Below are positions 1-7,877 of a DNA stretch of 64,000 nt, one piece after another. The translations under genes and the position numbers were made by a program. Position 1 is the stretch's first letter. Each line of letters begins with the position of its first letter. The notes under the pieces were generated by a model. It searched no databases. It saw only the letters and a program-made list of their open reading frames with translations, and was not told the origin of the DNA. Location of the stretch: NCBI GenBank assembly GCA_965229605.1, contig OZ245892.1:1364001-1428000 (forward strand). Direction: 5' to 3'. Source of the DNA: G965229605 sp965229605. Lineage in GTDB: Bacteria > Pseudomonadota > Alphaproteobacteria > CBDDJK01.

Positions 1-465
1 CTTCAACAGCATGACCAGCGCGCAAAAGAGGGCGATGCTTCCGGCTTCGATCAAATCGGCCTGTGAGAGACCGAGCAGATTTCCAAAAAGGATATGGAGC
101 AGATGGACATCGCTTTCGATTTTGGCGATCAGCACAAGCCCGAGGCCGAACATTCCTGAAAAGACGATTCCCATGACGGCATCTTCTTTGACGCGGCTAT
201 TTTCTTTGAGGTAGCCGGTTGTCACGGCACAGAATAGTCCGGCGACAAAGGCCCCGATGGTGAGTGGAATTCCGATAACATAGGCGAGTGCCAGGCCGGG
301 CAAGACGGCATGAGATACGGCATCTCCCATCAAGGACCAGCCTTTTAGCACCAGAAAGCAGGAGAAGATGGAACAGACGCAAGCGATCAGCACGGACAGG
401 GCAAGGGCGCGTTGCATGAATCCGTGGGAGAGCGGGTCGCTGATCAGGGCGAACAGATTATCCAT
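1..465 (-). CDS. sitD: Mn/Fe ABC transporter permease SitD-like (partial, cut by window edge)
   Basis: Membrane permease of an ABC-3 family importer for Mn2+/Fe2+. Reading minus from the ATG at 465, the frame stays open to base 1 (155 codons), so the C-terminus lies outside the window. The protein is hydrophobic and carries the motif KGWSLMGDAVSHAVLPG, which closely parallels KGWSLMGDALAHAVVPG in the upstream permease; this is typical of paired ABC-3 permeases. Its start overlaps the end of the sitC-like gene by 8 bases, so the two are translationally coupled in one operon. The metal is inferred from the binding protein's ligands. Confidence 0.88.
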   Translation of the reverse strand, partial: MDNLFALISDPLSHGFMQRALALSVLIACVCSIFSCFLVLKGWSLMGDAVSHAVLPGLALAYVIGIPLTIGAFVAGLFCAVTTGYLKENSRVKEDAVMGIVFSGMFGLGLVLIAKIESDVHLLHILFGNLLGLSQADLIEAGSIALFCALVMLLK

Positions 466-1351
466 GTACCCTCATCCCCTGTACACGACTCCCACGCATA
501 CGTCTTTTTTTATGAATCAGTCCGTATTGCGGCGCGAAGGTAAAGACGGACAGGAAGATCAGGGTTTGCAGAACCACGATGAGCCCACCCGGATTGGCAT
601 CGAGAAAATAGCTGATATAGGCCCCGGAGGCACTGGTCAGGCTGCCGAGGCCAAGCGAGATCAGGATCAGGCGATCAAATTTATTGGTGAGCAGATAAGC
701 GGTGGCCCCTGGCGTTACCACCATGGCAATGACCAGGCAGGCCCCGACGGCTTGCAGGGCGGCAACACAGGCTGCACTCAGCAAGGTAAAAAAGAGTATT
801 TTCAGTATATTGACTGGCAGCCCGATACTGCGGGCGTGGCTTTCGTCAAAAAACACCACCATCAGGTCTTTCCATTTCAGCGCAAGAACAATCAGGCAGA
901 CCAGCGAAATCACGATCACTTGCAGGATATCTTCATCAGAGATGCCCAGAATATTGCCAAGGATAATCGCCTGAATATTGACGGCTGCTGGATTGAGGGA
1001 GACCAGCAATAATCCAGTCGCAAAGAAGGTTGTGAAGACCAGTCCGATGATCGCGTCCTCGCGCAGGCTGGTTTTTTGCTTGATCACCGCCATGCTGGAG
1101 GCTGCCAGCAGTCCGGCAAAAAAGGCTCCGATGGCATAGGGCAGTGCCAGCAGATAGGCCAGTGTCACGCCCGGCACAACGGCATGCGCCAGCGCATCGC
1201 CCATCAGCGACCAGCCTTTGAGCATCAGATAGGCCGATAAAAAAGCGCAGACTCCGCCAACCAGCGCGCAAATCCAGATCGCGCGGGACATATATTGATA
1301 GCTAAAGGGCTCGAGTAAATAGTCAAACATTGCTCTGAAAGATTTTTTCAT
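458..1351 (-). CDS. sitC: Mn/Fe ABC transporter permease SitC-like
   Basis: Inner-membrane permease of the ABC-3 (Mn/Zn/Fe chelate) family, 297 residues with about eight hydrophobic segments, the usual length. The conserved KGWSLMGDALAHAVVPG segment lies near residue 45, in the family's typical place. The start ATG at 1351 overlaps the ATPase stop by 4 bases (ATGA) and the 3' end overlaps the second permease by 8 bases. It is the third gene of a substrate-binding protein / ATPase / permease / permease operon. The C-terminal tail is basic (KKRRMRGSR) and probably cytoplasmic. Confidence 0.92.
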   Translation of the reverse strand: MKKSFRAMFDYLLEPFSYQYMSRAIWICALVGGVCAFLSAYLMLKGWSLMGDALAHAVVPGVTLAYLLALPYAIGAFFAGLLAASSMAVIKQKTSLREDAIIGLVFTTFFATGLLLVSLNPAAVNIQAIILGNILGISDEDILQVIVISLVCLIVLALKWKDLMVVFFDESHARSIGLPVNILKILFFTLLSAACVAALQAVGACLVIAMVVTPGATAYLLTNKFDRLILISLGLGSLTSASGAYISYFLDANPGGLIVVLQTLIFLSVFTFAPQYGLIHKKRRMRGSRVQGMRVHG

Positions 1352-2214
1352 CCGGTATTTCTGGAATCGTGCGGCGTAATCTTTTCCCCGCCACGCTCGC
1401 CATAAAGCACCAGCGGACGCTCGTCATCAGTCAAAACCGTGATCCCGCGCGTATCTTCATCCTCATGAAGCTCTTCGCCGATCAGCTGGTGATGGCGCAA
1501 CATCCCGCCAAAAGCCCGCGCCAGATTGTTTTTTGTAAAGGTGGTCTCTACCGGACCATAGGCCAAAAGCTCTCTATTCATCAGCATCACATCATCGCAG
1601 AAACTGGGAACACTGCCAAGGTTATGCGTGGAAACCAGGATCAGCCGATCCTCCCGCACCAGCGCACGAAACAGCGCAATCAATGAATCTTCAGTCTTGA
1701 TATCAACCCCGGTAAAAGGCTCATCAAGCAAAATGATCTTGCCGCTTTGTGCCAGCGCACGGGCAACAAAGACGCGCTTCTTCTGCCCGCCACTGAGTTC
1801 CCCGATCTGATGGCTTTTATAGTCCAACATGCCAACCCGCTCCAGCGCACTATCCACGGCCTGTCTATCCACTTGTGAAGGACGGCGCAAAAGCCCCATA
1901 TGGCCATAACGCCCCATCATCACAACATCATCAACAAGCACCGGAAAATTCCAGTCCACATCATCAGTCTGCGGAACATAAGACACAAGATTCTGCTTCA
2001 AGGCCTTGCGTACATCCTGTCCCATAATCCGGACGGTGCCCGTGGTCGGAGTCACAAAACCCATGATCGCTTTAAACAGAGTCGATTTCCCCGCACCATT
2101 CGCCCCAACCAGCCCGCAAATCTTGCCGCCTTGCATGCTACCGCTGATATTTTGCAAAGCGACATGGCCGTTGGGATAAGTCACCCCGACATTCTGTAAC
2201 GCGATCATCTCCAT
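1348..2214 (-). CDS. sitB: Mn/Fe ABC transporter ATP-binding protein SitB-like
   Basis: Cytoplasmic ATPase energising the metal importer, 288 residues. Walker A is GANGAGKST (about residue 37), the signature is LSGGQKKRVFVARAL, Walker B is IILLDEPFTGVD, and the switch His lies in STHNLG. About 40 residues after the core domain form a charged tail usual in the SitB/MntA group. Two starts are possible, ATG 2214 or ATG 2208 (MIALQN). The initiation region lies in a perfect 19-bp tandem duplication shared with the end of sitA. The spacing to sitA is 22 bases and the gene overlaps sitC by 4 bases. Confidence 0.93.
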   Translation of the reverse strand: MEMIALQNVGVTYPNGHVALQNISGSMQGGKICGLVGANGAGKSTLFKAIMGFVTPTTGTVRIMGQDVRKALKQNLVSYVPQTDDVDWNFPVLVDDVVMMGRYGHMGLLRRPSQVDRQAVDSALERVGMLDYKSHQIGELSGGQKKRVFVARALAQSGKIILLDEPFTGVDIKTEDSLIALFRALVREDRLILVSTHNLGSVPSFCDDVMLMNRELLAYGPVETTFTKNNLARAFGGMLRHHQLIGEELHEDEDTRGITVLTDDERPLVLYGERGGEKITPHDSRNTG

Positions 2215-2243
2215 GGTTTATTTACATCTCCATGGTTTATTTA
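2206..2243. repeat. Perfect 19-bp tandem duplication at the sitA/sitB junction
   Basis: The unit catctccatggtttattta occurs twice without mismatch (2206-2224 and 2225-2243). It covers the sitA stop codon and the sitB start. On the coding (minus) strand the upstream copy leaves a three-codon start-stop ORF, ATGGAGATGTAA, just before the true sitB start. This resembles a recent slippage or duplication event. Confidence 0.95.
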
Positions 2244-3151
2244 TCAGGGGCCCTTTCAAACCCCTTAGCAATCGTGCGCGTGGTCACCCGTAAAAGATCA
2301 AGATAGGTCGGGACCTTGCCTTGCGGGGTGCTGAGTGAATCAACATATAAAACCCCGCCATAAATCGCCCCGGTTTCTGCGGCAACCCGCTTGACTGGTT
2401 TATCCGAAATCGTGCTTTCACTGAACACCACCGGAATATTATGGGCCCGCACCATATCAATGACTTTGCGCACTTGTTGCGGCGTGCCTTGCTGGTCAGC
2501 ATTCATCGGCCATAAATAGACCTCTTGCAGGCCAAAGTCTCTGGCCAGATAGCTGAATGCGCCCTCGCTGGTGACCAGATAGCGTTGATCCGCCGGAATA
2601 TCTTTCAAGGTTTCTATCAACTCGGAACGAATAGCTTGAATTTTTTTCCCATATTCTTTGGCATTTTTACTATAGATTGCCGCATTCTCCGGGTCCATAT
2701 CAGCAAAGGTTTTGCGGATATTTTCAATATAGATCAAAGCATTATCAACCGACATCCAGGCATGTGGATTGGGCTTGCCAGTATAAGTTCCCTCATAGAT
2801 TGAAAGCGGCTCAATGCCCTTGGAGACAACCGCACCCGGTACATGATCAACATCCTGCAAAAACCGCTCAAGCCAGCGTTCAAGGTTGAGCCCGTTCCAT
2901 AAAATCACATCGGCATCTTGCGCCCGGATAATATCGCGCGGAGTCGGTTGATAATCATGCACTTCTGCCCCGGGTTTGGTGATGGATTCAACCACTGCCG
3001 CCTCCCCGGCCACATTGCGGGCTATATCGGCAATCACGGTGAAGGTCGTCACCGCCTTAAATCTCTCCGCTGCCGCCACAGACTCCAGCGTCGGCCCCAC
3101 ACAAAACACCGCCCCGAAAAGACCAACACTATAACAGATGGATTTCCACAT
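2237..3151 (-). CDS. sitA: Mn/Fe ABC transporter substrate-binding protein SitA-like
   Basis: Periplasmic cluster A-I metal-binding protein that delivers metal to the SitBCD complex. The chosen start (ATG 3151, MWKSICYSVGLF) gives a signal peptide ending near SVAAAERF; an upstream in-frame ATG at 3214 would add 21 charged residues before it and is less likely. Metal ligands expected for the family are visible: His in GAEVHDYQPTPRD, His in PNPHAWMS, Glu in TSEGAFSYL and Asp in YVDSLS. The His-His-Glu-Asp set is that of Mn/Fe (PsaA/SitA-type) proteins; zinc (ZnuA) proteins have a third His. It is the first gene of the operon. Confidence 0.92.
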   Translation of the reverse strand: MWKSICYSVGLFGAVFCVGPTLESVAAAERFKAVTTFTVIADIARNVAGEAAVVESITKPGAEVHDYQPTPRDIIRAQDADVILWNGLNLERWLERFLQDVDHVPGAVVSKGIEPLSIYEGTYTGKPNPHAWMSVDNALIYIENIRKTFADMDPENAAIYSKNAKEYGKKIQAIRSELIETLKDIPADQRYLVTSEGAFSYLARDFGLQEVYLWPMNADQQGTPQQVRKVIDMVRAHNIPVVFSESTISDKPVKRVAAETGAIYGGVLYVDSLSTPQGKVPTYLDLLRVTTRTIAKGFERAPDK

Positions 3152-3170
3152 CTTCACATCTTCACATTTT
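3147..3170. repeat. 8-bp tandem repeat (three copies) over the sitA start
   Basis: Two perfect copies of cacatctt (3147-3154, 3155-3162) are followed by cacatttt (3163-3170). On the coding strand this puts ATG three times at 8-base spacing. The first two read ATGTGA (start-stop) and the third is the likely sitA start, ATG TGG. It may affect initiation or simply be slippage-prone. Confidence 0.9.
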
Positions 3171-3224
3171 TTCCTGATATCGACCCTTATAAAATTACCC
3201 CCCCACAACAACATTTAGCCAGAC

Positions 3225-3247
3225 AATATAAATTTAGCAAGTGCTAA
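3225..3247 (-). promoter_or_regulatory. Candidate metal-responsive operator and -10 box before sitA
   Basis: The inverted repeat ttagca-ag-tgctaa (3234-3247) has perfect 6-base arms and lies 83 bases upstream of the chosen sitA start. Directly on the sitA side is aatata (3225-3230), which is TATATT on the coding strand and could be a -10 box. The position and dyad suit a repressor such as MntR, a DtxR-family protein or Mur. The regulator's identity is inference, as no regulator gene lies nearby. Confidence 0.5.
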
Positions 3248-3336
3248 TTTTTAAAACACACAAAAGCCAAAGCACCTAAAACCGCCAACCGATATAATCG
3301 CTGAAATAGCTTGTGCGATAATAGGAGACTTTAATG

Positions 3337-3357
3337 ATATACTTCACTTAAAGTGAA
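3337..3357. repeat. Small inverted repeat and 11-bp element downstream of the pentapeptide gene
   Basis: The sequence atatacttcac (3337-3347) overlaps a dyad ttcact-taa-agtgaa (3343-3357). The same 11 bases recur at 5594-5604, on the other side of the pentapeptide-repeat gene. It could be an operator, an mRNA 3' hairpin or chance; no T-run follows on the gene's strand, so a classic terminator is not supported. Confidence 0.35.
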
Positions 3358-3378
3358 TAAGGCCAATAAAGCTGGGCA

Positions 3379-5532
3379 CTAGGAATTTTTTTTACAGTCT
3401 AATGGGGCCTTTAACACCTTGAAATGATTATGCACGATTTGCATTTTCGGGGTTGGCTTTGGCATACGAGAAAGATCACTCGGAAGAAATCCATAGTTAG
3501 TCACTACGCCTTTAAGGGCATATTTGCGTACTTCTGGTCTCATAGAGCAAAGGGTTTCTGTTAAAGTTTTGACCAACCGTTCGAGAGATACAGGCTCTAC
3601 CTTTGGTATTTTCTGCCTACCCTTGACGATACGTGCCTCAGCTTCACCCAATCGCTTGAGATACTTTTGTTTTGCTTCCGTTTTATAGTCATGATTGATC
3701 CGGACTACGATAGAAACCCCTTGTGTTTTATTGGTAGGAGAAATTTGATTATTGCCAGAATCTATATTATCGGCAAATTGATTATCAGCAAGTTGACGAA
3801 GGGTATTCCAGTCAGGATTATGCCCCTCTTTCCACTGTAGATCCTTATCAGTAAAAACATCCTGAAGAATGGCATCTGTTAAATCGGTACCTCGCAATTT
3901 CGCCGCTCGTAAATCCGCACCCTGTAAGTGAGCCTTCTTCAAATCTGCGCCCTGTAATTCAGCCCATCTTAAATCCGCGCCCTGTAAATGAGCCTGCTTG
4001 AAATCCGCACCCTGTAAGTGAGCCTTCTTCAAATCGACACTCTGCAAGTATGCCCCAACCAAATACGCACCCTGTAATTCAGAATCACTTAAACTTGCAC
4101 CCTGTAATTTAGCACCCCTTAAATCCGCGCCCTGCAATTCAGCATCCCTTAAATTTGCACCCTGTAATTTAGCACTTGATAAGTCCGCAAAGTGTAATTC
4201 AGCATTATATAAATTCGCGCCCTGCAATTCAGCAACTGATAATTTTGCAAAATGTAATTTAGCGTTGCTTAATATAGCATCTTTTGATTGAGTTGCTGTT
4301 AAATTTGCGCCCTGCAATTTTGCCTGCCTTAAATTCGCGTCCTGCAATTCAGCCCAGTTTAAATATGTACGCTGTAATTTTGCATGTGTTAAATCTGCGC
4401 CCTGTAATTTCGCACGGCTTAAGTCTGCATAAAATAAATCTGCTTTCATTAACTGTGCTTTTCGCAAATCAGCACTTGGCAACTGGGCATAGCGTAAATT
4501 CCGCTTACGTAAATCTACCCCCACGCCATGATCCATAAACCACATACCAAATTTTTCATCTGGATCAGATGAGAGCTCATGTTGTAGGCGTAACAGTGAT
4601 TCATTAAAAGCAAGTAAATTTTCTTGTTGATCGATAATAAGTATCGGCAACAAAAAGGAAAAATCCTTAACGGTGGGGGGCTCAGATAACAAGAAACGTT
4701 TATATGCTAAAGTATTGCCAGCTAAATTAATCCACTTCTCGAAATCAAGTGATGAAAAGGTGAATGCAATAAATAAGATCCCTTGTACGTAAGAGACAAG
4801 CACTATTGTAAAGCCAACGATTTGACTAAGCTTTTCCGCTTTGCCCCTTCTTGCACATGCCCAGCCACCTGAAATTAAAAAAAGATGCCATTTCCAAGTT
4901 TGCCGAGCGGGTAAAATTGCACTTTTATTAGCATTCTGTGATTCATTATTGGATAATATATCCAGAATTCTCTCACGCATGATACGCAAGACAATAAGGT
5001 CGATGAATAAAAAAACAGCATGAAGAACAGTGATCCAGGAATTTTGGTAATCGGTAAAACGCCAGAATATCAAAAGCAATGTTAAAGCCCCTAGCCAATA
5101 GATCACCAACTGGCTAAACCAGCGGGTTAGTCCAGCCAGCGAGCTTTCACGATCAATAGCAGCGAAATCGAAGATAAAGTGGAATAAATCAGCCGCTTTA
5201 AGCGTTTTGTCTATATCCTGCCAAGCCTGTAATTTGACGGCATGTGCTTCAATGTTACGCAGCAGATTCAAGTGAACAAGAAATGCCAATGGTGAGGACA
5301 AAAGGCAAAAGGCAAATAAAGGAATATCGACATTCTCGAAAGGCAATTTTATGGTTGCCCCCACTAACAAATCGACGTCGGTGGTCTGCAACACGACAAA
5401 GATTAAAAAAATAAAAATTAACAGGGAACCAAAAAGCAGGTTCCGGTTTTTCTCCGCTGACTCCCGCGCCTGCGCTTTGGCAGCCTCCAATTCCTTGATT
5501 TCGTCTTCAGTTTTTTGCTTGGGCGGTTTCAT
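3379..5532 (-). CDS. Membrane-anchored pentapeptide-repeat protein
   Basis: 717 residues, function unknown. The N-terminus is a charged helix (residues 1-30). Hydrophobic segments follow near 32-50, 70-90, 140-158, 165-183 and 230-255, so the protein is probably anchored in the inner membrane. From about 340 to 560 it contains dozens of A(D/N)LxxA-type pentapeptides (ADLRGAKLQG, ADLKKAHLQG), which fold as a right-handed quadrilateral beta-helix. A charged C-terminal part of about 150 residues has no recognised domain. The gene is visibly AT-richer than its neighbours and stands alone between intergenic stretches of 160-190 bases, as expected for an accessory gene. No toxin, gyrase-protection (Qnr) or effector role can be assigned from sequence. 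Confidence 0.85.
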   Translation of the reverse strand: MKPPKQKTEDEIKELEAAKAQARESAEKNRNLLFGSLLIFIFLIFVVLQTTDVDLLVGATIKLPFENVDIPLFAFCLLSSPLAFLVHLNLLRNIEAHAVKLQAWQDIDKTLKAADLFHFIFDFAAIDRESSLAGLTRWFSQLVIYWLGALTLLLIFWRFTDYQNSWITVLHAVFLFIDLIVLRIMRERILDILSNNESQNANKSAILPARQTWKWHLFLISGGWACARRGKAEKLSQIVGFTIVLVSYVQGILFIAFTFSSLDFEKWINLAGNTLAYKRFLLSEPPTVKDFSFLLPILIIDQQENLLAFNESLLRLQHELSSDPDEKFGMWFMDHGVGVDLRKRNLRYAQLPSADLRKAQLMKADLFYADLSRAKLQGADLTHAKLQRTYLNWAELQDANLRQAKLQGANLTATQSKDAILSNAKLHFAKLSVAELQGANLYNAELHFADLSSAKLQGANLRDAELQGADLRGAKLQGASLSDSELQGAYLVGAYLQSVDLKKAHLQGADFKQAHLQGADLRWAELQGADLKKAHLQGADLRAAKLRGTDLTDAILQDVFTDKDLQWKEGHNPDWNTLRQLADNQFADNIDSGNNQISPTNKTQGVSIVVRINHDYKTEAKQKYLKRLGEAEARIVKGRQKIPKVEPVSLERLVKTLTETLCSMRPEVRKYALKGVVTNYGFLPSDLSRMPKPTPKMQIVHNHFKVLKAPLDCKKNS

Positions 5533-5593
5533 ATAATTTACCCTACATTTGAATATATTATTAAATTAATACTCTAATAAATTGTTAATTACA

Positions 5594-5694
5594 ATATACT
5601 TCACACAGAGGTATATATAAACGCTACCAGTGATCCTTGAGCTTGATGTATCAAAGGTTGAGGGCTATGGAGCATGTATGATCAGAGTGATCAT
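5594..5694. promoter_or_regulatory. Intergenic dyads upstream of the TPR/glycosyltransferase-like gene
   Basis: This gap between two divergent genes holds the 11-mer atatacttcac (5594-5604), a perfect dyad ttgat-gt-atcaa (5643-5654) and a second dyad atgatca-gag-tgatcat (5678-5694) that ends 26 bases before the ATG at 5721. Two dyads so close to a start suggest operators. No regulator can be named. Confidence 0.4.
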
Positions 5695-5720
5695 GCCGAA
5701 CCATCTCATCTTCTGTTGAT

Positions 5721-7187
5721 ATGCCGTCCAATTCCCACAATGCTCATTCACCTGATTTAAAGAAAATCAATACTGCCAGTGATTACTTCGCGCGTGGGCA
5801 GTATCACAAGGCTCTTGAGTATGCCCGCGAAATTGCCAATGCTGCTGGACCCTATCAGTTTGACGGGCTGGTCTTCTGGGCAAGCGCACTGGTCAACCTG
5901 TCACAGGATAAAGCGGCAGCACCCATCGTGCGCGATCTGGTTACGCATTATCCAACGGCTCTGAATGCCTTGCGGGTTTATGGGGAATGGGGCCTGATGT
6001 TTCTGGATCAAGCCCTTGATGACAATACCCGAAAAGCCCTTTATCAACGGGCTCTTGCCCCGCTTGAGCAAGCCATTTCAACGCTCAAGGACCCTGCGTC
6101 TTTATCCGATCTTTGGTATTTAAAAGCCAGACTGCTTTGGGATCACCCTGATCGATATAAAGCCGAGGAAGCCTACCGGAAAGCCATACAGCTAAACCCG
6201 GCCAACAGCCGCGCATATGAAGGGCTGGCTCTTTTCCTTTTGCACTGCGGTGACTTTGATAAAGACTGGTTTGCCGGGCTGGCGGCTTTTGAAGCGCGCA
6301 ATCCACAGGTCTCGGGCTGGAGTCAATTAAAAGCCCTGCATCCTGACCTGCCACCGGTGACAGCAAATTCTCTGGAGCAATTTAAGGGCGCAAACTGCCT
6401 GATATTGGCGGAGCAAGGGCTTGGCGATAATTTACTCTGCCTGCGTTATCTGCCTCCATTGCAAGCACAGACAAAGCGGCTTTCTTTTTACCTCCGAAAA
6501 TCTCAGAAAGCATTGAAGCCTTTATTTGAACAAGTGCTTGGCAAGAAGAATGTTTTTCTTGGCGATGCAGCCATGCCCGCGATTGATCGGGCCTTATGCA
6601 GTATGAGTCTGCCGTATATTTTTGGTCATGCACGAAAAAACCCACCCCCTTCCCCTCGAATTACCGCCACAGCTGCTTCCATTGAAAAGGCAAAGAGGTT
6701 GCTTGGCCCGATTGATGGTCAAGCAATGATTGGTTTATGTATTTCGGGAAACAGGGACAATTTGAAAGAGAGAGATCGCCATATCACATTGGAGACCCTG
6801 ATCCCTGCGCTGCCATCGGATGAGAGATATATTCTGATTCAAAAGGATTTACATGAAGGAGACCGGGCCTGGCTTGAAGAAAACTCGGAGCGCGTGCTGT
6901 TTGTAGGAGACCATTTGCAGGATTTCATGGATACCGCAGGAATCCTGACGCATATGGCGTATATTGTGACGATTGATAGTGCCCTTGGTCATCTTGCCGG
7001 GACAATGAATATTCCAACAGGCCTGTTGCTGCCCTATAATGCTGCCTGGCTTTGGCGAAGTCCAAATGACGCGCCGGGCGAAAAAACGCCTTTATACAAG
7101 ACTCATCGTCTATTGCGTCAGACCCGAAAAGGTGACTGGTCTTCGCCGCTTCAAAAACTGCAGGGTTTATTGACGAGCCCTTATTGA
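5721..7187 (+). CDS. TPR protein with C-terminal GT-B glycosyltransferase-like domain
   Basis: 488 residues. TPR-like helices cover roughly residues 17-200 (for example AEEAYRKAIQLNPANSRAYE). From about 225 to 485 the sequence matches the glycosyltransferase-9-like domain found at the end of many alphaproteobacterial TPR proteins: an EQGLGDNLLCLRYLP loop near its start, then DSALGHLAGTMNIPTGLLLP, where a Gly-rich loop and His usually contact the nucleotide-sugar. It probably acts in the cytoplasm on a protein or polysaccharide; donor and acceptor are unknown. No strong ribosome-binding site precedes the ATG. It converges on lipB and the stop codons overlap by 7 bases. Confidence 0.75.
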   Translation: MPSNSHNAHSPDLKKINTASDYFARGQYHKALEYAREIANAAGPYQFDGLVFWASALVNLSQDKAAAPIVRDLVTHYPTALNALRVYGEWGLMFLDQALDDNTRKALYQRALAPLEQAISTLKDPASLSDLWYLKARLLWDHPDRYKAEEAYRKAIQLNPANSRAYEGLALFLLHCGDFDKDWFAGLAAFEARNPQVSGWSQLKALHPDLPPVTANSLEQFKGANCLILAEQGLGDNLLCLRYLPPLQAQTKRLSFYLRKSQKALKPLFEQVLGKKNVFLGDAAMPAIDRALCSMSLPYIFGHARKNPPPSPRITATAASIEKAKRLLGPIDGQAMIGLCISGNRDNLKERDRHITLETLIPALPSDERYILIQKDLHEGDRAWLEENSERVLFVGDHLQDFMDTAGILTHMAYIVTIDSALGHLAGTMNIPTGLLLPYNAAWLWRSPNDAPGEKTPLYKTHRLLRQTRKGDWSSPLQKLQGLLTSPY

Positions 7188-7191
7188 CGAG
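7167..7191. repeat. 11-bp direct repeat at the convergent TPR/lipB ends
   Basis: The unit ttattgacgag lies at 7167-7177 and 7181-7191, a 14-base period. The second copy contains both the TPR gene stop (TGA 7185-7187) and the lipB stop (TTA 7181-7183 on plus). The overlap of the two convergent genes may therefore have arisen by a local duplication. Confidence 0.85.
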
Positions 7192-7837
7192 ATTTTGATA
7201 ATATCTGATCAAATGCGGGTTGAAAATTCGCCTGCAAAGCCTGATCCAGGTCAGCCAGACTGGCGGGGCAGCCAAGAGCATGCAGGGATGTCACCCCCAG
7301 TCCATCTTCGTCAATTCCGCAAGGCACAATGCCCTGATAGGCCGAAAGGTCGGGCGCGTGGTTGATTGAAATCCCGTGCAGGGAGACCCAATGCTTCAAG
7401 CGCACGCCTATCGCGGCAATTTTATCGGCCCGGCGGTTGGGGACTGGGTCAGGTGTAACCCAGATTCCTGTCTGGCCTGGACGTCGATGCCCTTCAACCC
7501 CAAGTGCGGCGAGGCTCAGGATAATCCATTCTTCCAGAGCTTTTACAAAAAGCCGGACATCGGCGCGCCATTTCTTGACATCCATCATGACATAGACGAT
7601 GCGCTGGCCCGGCCCATGATAGGTGAATTGCCCGCCGCGTCCGGTTTTATAGACAGGATAGCGCGGATCAAGCAGATCAGCGGTTTTTGCACTTGTTCCG
7701 GCCGTATAGATGGCGTCATGTTCAAGAAACCACAATAGGCCAGCTTTCTGGTGGTCATGGATGGCCTGCACCCGTTCTTCCATGACTTCCAGCGCATGCG
7801 GATAGGCAACAGGCTGAGGGCTGGACCAGCATTCCAT
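7181..7837 (-). CDS. lipB: Octanoyl-[acyl-carrier-protein]:protein N-octanoyltransferase
   Basis: LipB moves octanoate from ACP to lipoyl domains, the first step of lipoate assembly on 2-oxoacid dehydrogenases and GcvH. Family motifs are clear: LEHDAIYTAGTSA, GRGGQFTYHGPGQ, the catalytic Lys in DKIAAIGVRLKHW, and the acyl-binding Cys in GIVPCGI. The frame is open far upstream into msrA, but that part is unrelated to LipB. ATG 7837 gives 218 residues, a normal length and an N-terminus matching the family; TTG 7873 is the alternative. It lies downstream of msrA on the same strand. lipA is not in the window. Confidence 0.92.
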   Translation of the reverse strand: MECWSSPQPVAYPHALEVMEERVQAIHDHQKAGLLWFLEHDAIYTAGTSAKTADLLDPRYPVYKTGRGGQFTYHGPGQRIVYVMMDVKKWRADVRLFVKALEEWIILSLAALGVEGHRRPGQTGIWVTPDPVPNRRADKIAAIGVRLKHWVSLHGISINHAPDLSAYQGIVPCGIDEDGLGVTSLHALGCPASLADLDQALQANFQPAFDQILSKSRQ

Positions 7838-7877
7838 CTCCCCCCAAGTGCAAGGGATAAGGCCAACCTGCAAGGGG

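Noticed and set aside
368..1012. Plus-strand frame of 214 codons over the sit permeases
   Set aside because: Low-complexity, His/Gln/Asp-rich product opposite two well-supported permease genes.
3343..3357. Hairpin ttcact/agtgaa as a rho-independent terminator
   Set aside because: Short stem and no T-run on the relevant strand.
3337..5604. Pentapeptide gene as a mobile element bounded by the 11-mer atatacttcac
   Set aside because: No transposase, no terminal inverted repeats, and an 11-base direct repeat in AT-rich spacer DNA can occur by chance.
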